In this document: positions 1 through 6,945 of the stretch, piece by piece
Position numbering within the stretch: position 1 is the stretch's first letter
How the letters are laid out: each line of letters opens with the position of its first letter
DNA from: Rhodopirellula sp.
Lineage (GTDB): Bacteria; Planctomycetota; Planctomycetia; Pirellulales; Pirellulaceae
Reading direction: 5' to 3'
DNA length: 10,667 nucleotides
NCBI GenBank assembly: GCA_002712845.1
Contig: PAUV01000011.1
Span: 6,260-16,926 of the forward strand
Notes under the pieces: model-generated
The model's database searches: none
Told to the model about the DNA's origin: nothing
Seen by the model: only the letters and a program-made list of their open reading frames with translations
Program-made: the position numbers and the translations under genes

Positions 1-3000
1 CGTCCCAAAAGTTCATGGTAATGAACCTTCATCCGGCCTTCGCTAATACGGCCATGATTGCCGGCCATTCCCTGCAATTCAGTGGCAACGCTTGCTTCAA
101 CAACCTTCATCACGCCGGGACCACCCAGCAGAACGATCCACGCCAACTCGTCACGATATCCAATCGCCGGATCAACCTCATCAGCTTTTTCATGGTTCTT
201 CAAAAAAGCATCAACCCAGTTACGAGCGAGGATGAAACCTCTGACTGGATCATTCTCTGACTTGAGAACGGTTGACAACAACTTAACACGATCAGTATCT
301 GGAATCGCTGCAATGAACTCCTCGTATAACGACACAGCCTGTTGGCTGACGACCACTTTCTTAGGAGCGTGGGTCAATTCATCAAACAAGTAATGGGCAA
401 TCGATTGAGAAGTAACGACACTTCCAAACAGAGGTCCCCAAAGATCTCGCTGCCCCTCGCACAATTCCGTCAATCGCTGGCGAAATTCCACTGCGGGACG
501 GGCACCGGGGTAAGCCTGTGCCAACTTCGCAAACCCGCCAATCCAATCAGTCATGACCTTTCGGGTTTTGGCGTCCAGTAGTTTCTGAAACCAGAGCAAT
601 GATGCTGCACGAATACTCGGTGAGTGCCGCAACAACCCTACCGACGCATCCATTTCCAGCAAACATGAAACAATGTTCGCTGCATCATGATCATGAACCC
701 CTTTTGCGTAACCTTCATCGAAACGCCCACCGGTATGCTTCTGAACCCAGCCAATATCGACACTGGCAGCGTCAATTGCATCGCCACTCTTTTTTAGTTC
801 ATCAAACAACTCAACGGCCAAATACTCGGCCCTGTATACAGATGAGTTTTCGCTAACCAGTTCCTGATTCCATAAATCCTTTGCTGCGATCAGCGCGTCA
901 TTGCGCAAAGTTTCAAAAAACTGCGTCCCGGTCAGGTGCATGCACATTTCACCTTCACGCAGAACGGTCGTCAGATCGAGCGGCTGTGTATTGACAGCAA
1001 ACCGCTGGCTTCCGAGCCGAATGATGTCTCCACCATCTTCATACAGATCTTGACGGTCTTTCAGCTGCCGCACAGCGTCTTCACGAATTGTTTTCAAGCG
1101 GCTCTGCAAATCTTCAACGCGGATCGCATCTTCGAGCTCTGTCAGCTGACCGATAATATCGCGAACTTTCTCGACCATCAGGTCGCCAGCAAAATAGGCA
1201 GCGATCTCGTCAGTGGACTCCATCTTGTTTACGCGCGAATCGATCCCCTTCAAAATCCGCCCCGCGGCGGATGCGAGGGACTCTGCCCGACGATTCCGTT
1301 TCTCGATCAATGAAACCTTGCGAGACTCAAATGCGCCATAAACATCTTCACGGCGTTGAGCGAGTTCAATTACAAAATCGTCGAACTCTGCGAAGCGGCC
1401 TTCGAGTTCCTCAAGTTGCACCATCACCTTCGTTAAATATTCATCGCATCGCTGTGGCGAATCGCACACATCAAGATAACCGGACGTGGTCTGCTCCAAA
1501 AGCTTCAACTGCGAAGCGAACTCCGCCTTGCCCTCAACGCTAACAAGTTCACTGACACGAGCTTTAAGCGAGCTGCGGACCCGATTCAAGGAGGCGAATA
1601 CATTGCCGATCGCGTCAATGATCTCCGTCCGTTTCGTCGTGTCCTCGATACGAAGGTTGCTGACCGTTTCGGTCAACAATTCAAGCTGCGTTCCCGACGC
1701 ATCAATTTCCTCCTCAAGCTTCTTTGCCTCCGCAACGGTGGCAATGCCATCCACTTGCGTCGCAGCTTCCTCAACACGATTCACGTAAGGATCCAGCGAT
1801 CCTGGGGTAAGCAGAAAATCAACACATCGTCGGCTGATCCGCTCTGCCCACTCAGCAGTAGTTTTCTCGAGTTCTTCAACAACAGCTTCATCCACGTAGC
1901 GAAGTTCTTTCAAACCAAGCGAGTGGCCGCGTTGTTCACGAAGCGATGCCAGGGTTCCCACAAAGTCATCGATGTTTTCGAAACGGCCACGTTCGATGCC
2001 TTTTATCAATTCGCCGACGTTTTTCTGCACCTCGTCTGTGCGTTGCTTCGTATCACGCCGAACACGTACTACCTTTTCAAATTCTTCAACGGCAGCGTTG
2101 GCAGCCAAACGAATTTTCTGCAACGGCTCAGCCAACGCCTCGGCGTCGCTCTTGTCAATCCAGAAGTAGCCATCAAGGATATCGGACGATTTTTTGCCAA
2201 GATCAACATACAACCCTTCATAGCTGTCGTCTTTGTCAATCAGCTGGATCACTTCGCTGCATTCAGCCATTCCGCGAACGATCTCTTTGTTACCCACCTT
2301 GAACAACAGAGAATCGCCTTGGCCCTCAGGAGCAATCGCCTCGCTGGCAAACGGTGTCTGCCAAACCTGAATCGCATGATGTTTCTGTGGCTCTTCCTGT
2401 GATTGAAAGCAGACCATCTCGCCGCCTTCAAAGATACTCTGACCATGACACACCAGAGGTGTCTCCACAGTCTGACTGATCAGGTTGTACCGCAACTGGA
2501 TGTAGGTACCTGAAACTGGATTGTAAAACAGGTACAGGAAATCTTCGCCATTGGCGGCTGCCACGGTACGTTGGTAACGCATCCCGCGCAGCCCATGATC
2601 AAACCGCTTGTATTCACCCGTTTGCAGATAATATCCACCAGGAAAGATCAGACCGTGGTCACCGGGCAACATGACGCAGGAATGTTCAATCTCATCCAAC
2701 CGAATCGCCTGCTGGATTTTTCCATTGAAGACAAAGAAACGGTCCTCGGACTCCTGATAAGGCCGAATTTTCAGCAGCACAAGATTACCGACAATGGCGT
2801 AGTGGATTTCGGCATCGTCAAGTGTTTGATCAGGGTTATCCACGGGTTCAGCGTAAATGCCCTCGCCACTGTCCGTGTTGTTTTCGACCTTGATCGTCAG
2901 ATCACCGCCGACTGTTTCAACGAAGACAAGATCATCGATTGAAATATGAGGATGGCTTCCGTAATGATGTTGATCGCGTGTTGTTCTTACCCAGCGGAAC

Positions 3001-3548
3001 TCATGCTGCGGTGGATCCTTGATCTCGTGTTCGCTTCGATTGTCGATATATTCGATTCGATCTTCGCTGACTCGCCATTTAAAGGACTTGATGTCCTTGG
3101 CTGTCTTGCCAACCTGAAACACCATGTGCAACATCGGGCCAGCTCGAAAGAAACGGATAAACCGCGTGTCTTTGTAGAAGCGATATAGCTCGTGAAAATC
3201 ACTGACAAAGCGTTCATCACCAATCAGGTCAAGACTCTGCACATGAAAGGTATGATCACGGAACTGGTAAGCTGAAAAGACATCAGCCAAACCAACCTCT
3301 GACTTCAATCCGAATTGGACGTTGTAGCCAAAGATAAATTGATCGCCCAACGCGACGAGATCGCGAGGCGTGCAGTTATGTTCGGTGGTTACCCGTTCGG
3401 TTGAGAGTAGAACGGTATCAATGTTTCCAAATACTTCGGCTCGCAGATCGTTTAACTTTGCCAAACGATCGCGTAAATCGGCCGATGCATCCCGCAAACG
3501 ATTGCGAAGGACTTCGTACGTCCCGGCAGCGAGTTGAGTTTCTGTCAT
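1..3548 (-). CDS. DUF3686-type giant 'DNA repair ATPase', N-terminal 1182 codons (3' end beyond window)
   Basis: The frame stays open from ATG at 3548 to the left edge without a stop. The start region (residues 1-80: AAGTYEVLRNRL, LLSTERVTTEHNC, PRDLVALGDQFIFGYNV) matches, from memory, the opening of the large bacterial proteins called DNA repair ATPase (DUF3686). A globular beta-rich part (about 1-420) is followed by a charged helical/coiled-coil stretch (about 430-720) and a mixed helical part that runs off the edge. No Walker A (GxxxxGK) is visible; in this family the AAA+ domain is C-terminal, so it should lie outside the window. The annotated role rests on coiled-coil resemblance to repair ATPases, and I see no direct evidence for DNA repair. 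It is the third gene of a YqiJ-YqiK-ATPase operon, starting 146 nt after the flotillin. There is no clear Shine-Dalgarno before the ATG. An in-frame TGA at 3624-3626 limits any upstream extension. Family call is firm; function is not. Confidence 0.88.
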   Translation of the reverse strand, partial: MTETQLAAGTYEVLRNRLRDASADLRDRLAKLNDLRAEVFGNIDTVLLSTERVTTEHNCTPRDLVALGDQFIFGYNVQFGLKSEVGLADVFSAYQFRDHTFHVQSLDLIGDERFVSDFHELYRFYKDTRFIRFFRAGPMLHMVFQVGKTAKDIKSFKWRVSEDRIEYIDNRSEHEIKDPPQHEFRWVRTTRDQHHYGSHPHISIDDLVFVETVGGDLTIKVENNTDSGEGIYAEPVDNPDQTLDDAEIHYAIVGNLVLLKIRPYQESEDRFFVFNGKIQQAIRLDEIEHSCVMLPGDHGLIFPGGYYLQTGEYKRFDHGLRGMRYQRTVAAANGEDFLYLFYNPVSGTYIQLRYNLISQTVETPLVCHGQSIFEGGEMVCFQSQEEPQKHHAIQVWQTPFASEAIAPEGQGDSLLFKVGNKEIVRGMAECSEVIQLIDKDDSYEGLYVDLGKKSSDILDGYFWIDKSDAEALAEPLQKIRLAANAAVEEFEKVVRVRRDTKQRTDEVQKNVGELIKGIERGRFENIDDFVGTLASLREQRGHSLGLKELRYVDEAVVEELEKTTAEWAERISRRCVDFLLTPGSLDPYVNRVEEAATQVDGIATVAEAKKLEEEIDASGTQLELLTETVSNLRIEDTTKRTEIIDAIGNVFASLNRVRSSLKARVSELVSVEGKAEFASQLKLLEQTTSGYLDVCDSPQRCDEYLTKVMVQLEELEGRFAEFDDFVIELAQRREDVYGAFESRKVSLIEKRNRRAESLASAAGRILKGIDSRVNKMESTDEIAAYFAGDLMVEKVRDIIGQLTELEDAIRVEDLQSRLKTIREDAVRQLKDRQDLYEDGGDIIRLGSQRFAVNTQPLDLTTVLREGEMCMHLTGTQFFETLRNDALIAAKDLWNQELVSENSSVYRAEYLAVELFDELKKSGDAIDAASVDIGWVQKHTGGRFDEGYAKGVHDHDAANIVSCLLEMDASVGLLRHSPSIRAASLLWFQKLLDAKTRKVMTDWIGGFAKLAQAYPGARPAVEFRQRLTELCEGQRDLWGPLFGSVVTSQSIAHYLFDELTHAPKKVVVSQQAVSLYEEFIAAIPDTDRVKLLSTVLKSENDPVRGFILARNWVDAFLKNHEKADEVDPAIGYRDELAWIVLLGGPGVMKVVEASVATELQGMAGNHGRISEGRMKVHYHELLG

Positions 3549-3694
3549 GAAGGGTCGCCCATGGATGGTCGCCGCTGGAACCAGAGGAAAATTCGGCTCC
3601 AGCAAGTATTCCAAATGCTGTGTTCAAAGCCACTCCCTGACCCGACGATCGAGATCATCGTGCCAGGGAAGCGGTGAAATCCTACATTTTGGTC
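3549..3694. other. Spacer between flotillin and ATPase genes; no gene certain
   Basis: This 146-nt spacer inside the operon has no convincing terminator or RBS. On the minus strand a 37-codon ORF (ATG at 3658, stop 3545-3547) ends in a four-base ATGA overlap with the ATPase start, so it could couple translation. In the ATPase frame the reading is open upstream from the ATG to a TGA at 3624-3626, but without an ATG. I cannot support any of these as a protein. Confidence 0.5.
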
Positions 3695-5842
3695 CTAGCC
3701 GTTACGGCCATTGGTCCCAGCAGAACTGCTCTGCGAGAGCAGTCGGCCAGCTTTTTGGTCCGCGACATTGGCTGTCCCGGCCATACTGAGCAATCCAGTC
3801 AACTGTGATCGCACATCATCAGTTGTGGCCAAACCCATCATTTTTGCGATCAAAGCCGCGATCGATAGATCTTTCACGCCGTCAGTGTCCAAGTTGAACT
3901 GCTTGATGAGGTCAGACAGCTGACTTTGGAAATACTCCGCATTACCATCAAAGAACGTGTCTTTGATGTCGGTGGCCACCTTACTGTTGTAAACAAAGCG
4001 GTCGATCGCCTTGCCACCTTTGACGGCCGAAGTGATCTGATCGAAGAATTCACCGTCGCCTCCGACAATATCAATTCTGGCTGATCGGAGAGCGTCTCCA
4101 ACGACACCAGCCTGACTCTCGGCGATTCCTCGCTGAGCATCGATAGCTGCGATCTCGACCTGCTTCTCTTTGTCCAACTCAAGCTTGAACTCTTCGTGTT
4201 CCTTACCGACGTCATCAAGCTGCTTCATCGCTTCTGCTTTCTCGGTAATACCCGTAGCTTCGCTGTGATACTTCTCGCGTGAGACATTTGCTTCGGCCAA
4301 GCCCTGCTTTTCGACAGCTTCTGCTTTGGCTTCGATACCTTTTGCTTCAGCAACGGCCTTCTTCTCAAGCACGCTTGCCTCTGCAGAACCTTCTTTTTCA
4401 AGGCTAGCTGCTTTAGCTTCCTGAACGGTAGCCTCGGCAAGACCAGCGGCAGCGGACGCAGCGGCATCAGCTTCGGCAAGCATCTTGGTGGCTGCTGTCT
4501 CTTTCTCGGCAGCATCACGTTTTGCTTCGGCTTCGATGCGAAGTTTGTCAGCCAGCAAAGCACTCGAATCTTTTTCAGCCTGTGCCTGCTTCGTTTGCTG
4601 AATCAACTGCTCCTCAGCCTTCATTTCAGCCGCAGTGATTTGCACCTTCTTCATACGCTCTGCAGACGCAAACTCTTCCGTATCCTTGATCCGCTCCTGT
4701 TCCTCGACCACGGATCGCTCAACGGCAACACGCTCTCGAATCACTTCCTGGATATTTCGTTTTTCGGTTTCGATGGCCTTCTCTTTCTCGACATCAGCCA
4801 CCCCAACGACCCTCAGACGCTCGGTCTTTTCCAGGTCACGGTCACGACTGACACGCTCCAGTTCGACCGCGTCAGTCTTCTCTTTATTTCTTTGAGCCAC
4901 GAGTACTTGGCGTGATTTATTCTCCTCAGCAACACCAATCTCTTCCTCTGTGACGATTCTGGCACGCTCGGACTCAAGCCGCTGCTCTTCCTGAACTTTC
5001 TTGGCGGATGCGTGCTCACGAGCCGTAATTTCAGCAATTTCCCGCTGCTGCTTTTCAACCGCTTCAACTCGCTGACGCTCGAGAGCGAGAATCGTCTCCT
5101 GGGCTTCCACATCCTGTTTTTTAAGCGTCTTCTCTTTATCGCGTGTGAACTGGTTCTCTTTGACCTTCTCACCGGCAGTCAACTCAGTGATCTTCTTGAT
5201 ACCTTCAGCATCGAGAATATTGGTAGGGCTGAGCATTTCCAGAGCTGTTTGCTCCAGATAATCGATCGCAGCGTCATCGAGCCGGTAACCATTCAAATCC
5301 GTTCCAATCACCTTCAGGATTTCGTCTTTGAACTTATCTCGTTGATCATAAAGATCAACAAAATCAAATTGCTTTCCGACAGTTTTGAGTGCTTCGCTGA
5401 ACTTGGCATCAAACAATTCACGCAACGTATCAATTTCACTACAGCGACGCGCCCCGATGGATTGCGCCACCTCTTTCATCTCTTCCTGCGTGTTGTCCAC
5501 GCGGATGAAAAAGGCCACCTTGATGTCGGCTCGGATATTATCCTGACAAATCAGTCCTTCGCTTTGCTCACGATGGATTTCAAAACTTTTCAAAGTCAAA
5601 TCCATGAACTCGTAGCGGTGAAAAAGCGGGATGATGAATTTCCCGCCTGCTGTGGTCACATCCAAGCCGCCCATACCTGATTTGACGATAGCCTTATCAG
5701 GCCCCACGACAATGTAGTACTTCTTGAAAAATGCGAGTGAAAGAAGAACGGCAGCAAGCACCGTGTATCCCGTGATCGCCCAACCTGAAAGAAATGGGCT
5801 CTGTGCAAGCAGAGCAGTGTGCAAGTCAATTGCCATTATCAC
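3695..5842 (-). CDS. yqiK: YqiK-type flotillin, SPFH-domain membrane scaffold (715 aa)
   Basis: This is a membrane-anchored flotillin that is expected to oligomerise and organise a membrane microdomain. Residues 20-39 form one hydrophobic anchor, followed by an SPFH domain (about 42-230, starting YYIVVGPDKAIVKSGMGG). Residues about 230-585 are a continuous, highly charged coiled coil, turning into the Ala/Glu/Lys-rich repeats (AEA, EAKG) typical of flotillins near 440-550. A globular C-terminal segment (about 590-690) ends in a Ser/Gly-rich tail. E. coli YqiK is about 550 aa, so this protein is longer, apparently through its coiled coil. The GTG start at 5842 is chosen because AGGAGA lies 7 nt upstream; the ATG at 5836 would be 13 nt away. 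The gene overlaps the YqiJ-like stop by four bases, implying translational coupling, and precedes the giant ATPase gene. Family assignment is secure; its cargo and partners are inferred from context. Confidence 0.93.
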   Translation of the reverse strand: MIMAIDLHTALLAQSPFLSGWAITGYTVLAAVLLSLAFFKKYYIVVGPDKAIVKSGMGGLDVTTAGGKFIIPLFHRYEFMDLTLKSFEIHREQSEGLICQDNIRADIKVAFFIRVDNTQEEMKEVAQSIGARRCSEIDTLRELFDAKFSEALKTVGKQFDFVDLYDQRDKFKDEILKVIGTDLNGYRLDDAAIDYLEQTALEMLSPTNILDAEGIKKITELTAGEKVKENQFTRDKEKTLKKQDVEAQETILALERQRVEAVEKQQREIAEITAREHASAKKVQEEQRLESERARIVTEEEIGVAEENKSRQVLVAQRNKEKTDAVELERVSRDRDLEKTERLRVVGVADVEKEKAIETEKRNIQEVIRERVAVERSVVEEQERIKDTEEFASAERMKKVQITAAEMKAEEQLIQQTKQAQAEKDSSALLADKLRIEAEAKRDAAEKETAATKMLAEADAAASAAAGLAEATVQEAKAASLEKEGSAEASVLEKKAVAEAKGIEAKAEAVEKQGLAEANVSREKYHSEATGITEKAEAMKQLDDVGKEHEEFKLELDKEKQVEIAAIDAQRGIAESQAGVVGDALRSARIDIVGGDGEFFDQITSAVKGGKAIDRFVYNSKVATDIKDTFFDGNAEYFQSQLSDLIKQFNLDTDGVKDLSIAALIAKMMGLATTDDVRSQLTGLLSMAGTANVADQKAGRLLSQSSSAGTNGRNG
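3698..3708. repeat. Near-palindrome GCCGTTACGGC at the flotillin 3' end
   Basis: This second copy of the GCCGTNACGGC core covers the last flotillin codons, starting one base outside the minus-strand TAG stop's first two template bases (stop 3695-3697). Confidence 0.55.
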
Positions 5843-6657
5843 GATGAAGTCTCCTGTTGAAGATGCGTGACCTTGTAGATTCGTTTATCTCGATCAAAAC
5901 CAATAATTCGAACCTCTGTTCCTTTCGGAATGTGAGGTCCATCTGTTCGTACATTCAGTAACAAGGGTGCCGCATCGGTACGAAATTTCGCTTGTCCAAA
6001 TTCGCCTGTTGCCTCAATGGTGCAGATTTCGCACGTCGCGCCTAACAGCTTTTCATGGCCGTATTTTGGCGGTGGAACAAAATGCTTGAGCATCGGTTGA
6101 GTGACACCCTTGGTGACCGCCACTGCAATAACGACATTGGGGAATGCCAACAAACTGCTCGAGAACCAACCTGGAGGCGAAAACCAGCCGGATTCAAATG
6201 TATGCCACAACCCATAGGACACGGACCAAAAGGCGACCGTAAAAATCCCACCCCACAACACAAGCGGCACACGCCCAAAATTCGTGGCGCGAATACTGCT
6301 AGCACCAATTCCATGCAAGAAATCAACGCTCACGCCGTCCGCTACATCCAAGCCAACACCCTCAACGGGCACATCCATGTCCAAGCCGGGATCCAAATCA
6401 ATTCCCGGATCCAAATCCAAATCAGGTGGGTCAAACCCCAAGTCGATCAGTCCTATCAAAGCCAACAAGGTGTAGGCAACCATCAAACAAACAAGAATCG
6501 ATGCAGGCCATACAGGTCCTACAAACATTCGATCAGCTAGTTCAACGAGCGATTCTGGCACGACTATTAATCCCGCGGAACAGGGTTTACGAAGGTAGCT
6601 TAGTTTCAAGGCGGAGCGATCAGGCAATTTAGGCGCAATTAAATCGTTTTTTTCCAC
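5839..6657 (-). CDS. yqiJ: YqiJ-like inner-membrane protein with C-terminal OB fold
   Basis: This is a membrane protein of the YqiJ/NfeD type, the usual partner of SPFH proteins. Hydrophobic segments lie at about residues 49-71, 129-150 and 165-183. The C-terminal soluble part (about 203-267, with GATCEICTIEATGEFGQAKF and GTEVRIIGFDRDKRIYKV) has the pattern of a small OB-fold beta barrel. Between the first two membrane segments is a strongly acidic loop with repeated DLD and DPG motifs (residues 76-96, encoded at 6370-6432). The first 33 residues are unlike a usual YqiJ N-terminus, and the GTG at 6657 has no Shine-Dalgarno; a GTG at 6561 with GGGA 9 nt upstream gives a 240-residue protein starting just before the first membrane segment and may be the real start. 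This is the first gene of the operon, with a GTGA overlap to the flotillin gene. Family recognition rests on architecture and neighbourhood. Confidence 0.82.
   Translation of the reverse strand: MEKNDLIAPKLPDRSALKLSYLRKPCSAGLIVVPESLVELADRMFVGPVWPASILVCLMVAYTLLALIGLIDLGFDPPDLDLDPGIDLDPGLDMDVPVEGVGLDVADGVSVDFLHGIGASSIRATNFGRVPLVLWGGIFTVAFWSVSYGLWHTFESGWFSPPGWFSSSLLAFPNVVIAVAVTKGVTQPMLKHFVPPPKYGHEKLLGATCEICTIEATGEFGQAKFRTDAAPLLLNVRTDGPHIPKGTEVRIIGFDRDKRIYKVTHLQQETSS
5850..5855 (-). promoter_or_regulatory. Ribosome binding site of the flotillin gene
   Basis: AGGAGA on the minus strand lies inside the last codons of the YqiJ-like gene, 7 nt before the GTG at 5842. It is the best Shine-Dalgarno match in the window and decides the flotillin start. 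Confidence 0.8.
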
Positions 6658-6668
6658 ATTTAAACGCT

Positions 6669-6681
6669 TGCCGTAACGGCA
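6669..6681. repeat. Near-palindrome TGCCGTAACGGCA
   Basis: Symmetric arms surround one central base. The core GCCGTNACGGC also occurs at 3698-3708 and 10512-10522. This copy sits 11 nt upstream of the longest YqiJ-like start, a position suited to an operator, but no regulator is identified. Confidence 0.6.
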
Positions 6682-6802
6682 GTTCCGAACAACATCCCGC
6701 TTTCAGTAGCAACTGAAGCCTGCCGTTGACAGGACCAGGACACCTGACCAGAAAGAGCACAGTGTATCGAAGACATGACGACCGAATGCCAAGCTAAAGT
6801 AG

Positions 6803-6831
6803 AAAATAGACCGACGCCCCACGCCGACCAA
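6803..6831 (-). promoter_or_regulatory. Weak sigma70-like promoter candidate for the YqiJ-YqiK-ATPase operon
   Basis: Minus-strand TTGGTC (6826-6831) and TATTTT (6803-6808) are separated by exactly 17 nt. Matches to the consensus are only partial (3 of 6 and 4 of 6), and planctomycete promoters are poorly defined, so this is a guess from position and spacing. Confidence 0.18.
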
Positions 6832-6854
6832 GGTGTTACTGAAGACAGGGATGC

Positions 6855-6908
6855 GGCCCGCTGAAACACGGCCTCGCTTGAACATGGCCTCGCTTGAACA
6901 TGGCCTTG
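6855..6908. repeat. Tandem 16-nt direct repeat
   Basis: Two perfect, adjacent copies of GGCCTCGCTTGAACAT (6870-6885 and 6886-6901) are flanked by a degenerate 15-nt copy (6855-6869, GGCCCGCTGAAACAC) and the start of a further copy (6902-6908). The array lies in the intergenic region, upstream of the YqiJ-like operon and just beyond the dimethylformamidase-like gene. A tandem operator for a regulator, or slippage-generated repeat DNA, would both fit. Confidence 0.85.
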
Positions 6909-6915
6909 TGGCATA

Positions 6916-6945
6916 CTTGCCTTTCAAAACCCTGAATCAGGCAAG
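6916..6945 (-). terminator. Weak hairpin at the 3' end of the dimethylformamidase-like gene
   Basis: On the minus strand, arms CTTGCC (6940-6945) and GGCAAG (6916-6921) enclose the stop codon region. Inside is a small CCTG-ATT-CAGG hairpin followed by GTTTT. The pairing is short and the T run poor, so this is only a possible terminator. Confidence 0.22.

Larger units (their letters stand above)
6658..6936. other. Intergenic region between the two transcription units
   Basis: This 279-nt stretch separates the dimethylformamidase-like gene from the YqiJ-like gene, both on the minus strand. It contains a weak hairpin next to the upstream stop, a tandem 16-nt repeat (6855-6908), a weak promoter-like pair (6803-6831) and a near-palindrome (6669-6681) just before the 6657 start. 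Open frames on the minus strand (6660-6914 and 6703-6927) overlap each other and resemble no family I know; I treat the region as non-coding regulatory DNA. Confidence 0.6.

Noticed and set aside
1755..2402. 215-codon plus-strand ORF opposite the giant ATPase gene
   Set aside because: It lies fully antisense to a continuous 3.5-kb coding frame with family-like sequence and shows no recognisable domain.
3418..3633. 71-codon minus-strand ORF overlapping the ATPase start (GTG at 3633)
   Set aside because: It is out of frame with the conserved ATPase N-terminus; the ATPase frame clearly carries the family signature.
3624..3697. Open stretch in the ATPase frame upstream of the TGA, suggesting a frame-disrupted N-terminal extension
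   Set aside because: It has no ATG or GTG start, is closed by stops on both sides, and the known family begins near the 3548 ATG, so a broken extension is unlikely.
5012..5680. 222-codon plus-strand ORF opposite the flotillin gene
   Set aside because: It is antisense to the well-supported SPFH/coiled-coil frame, resembles no family, and such ORFs arise from the codon bias of Glu/Lys/Ala-rich coding DNA.
6660..6914. 84-codon minus-strand ORF in the intergenic region, with AAAGG just upstream of its ATG
   Set aside because: Its N-terminus is encoded by the tandem repeat, it overlaps another open frame of similar quality, and it matches nothing known; a real small membrane protein cannot be excluded but is unsupported.
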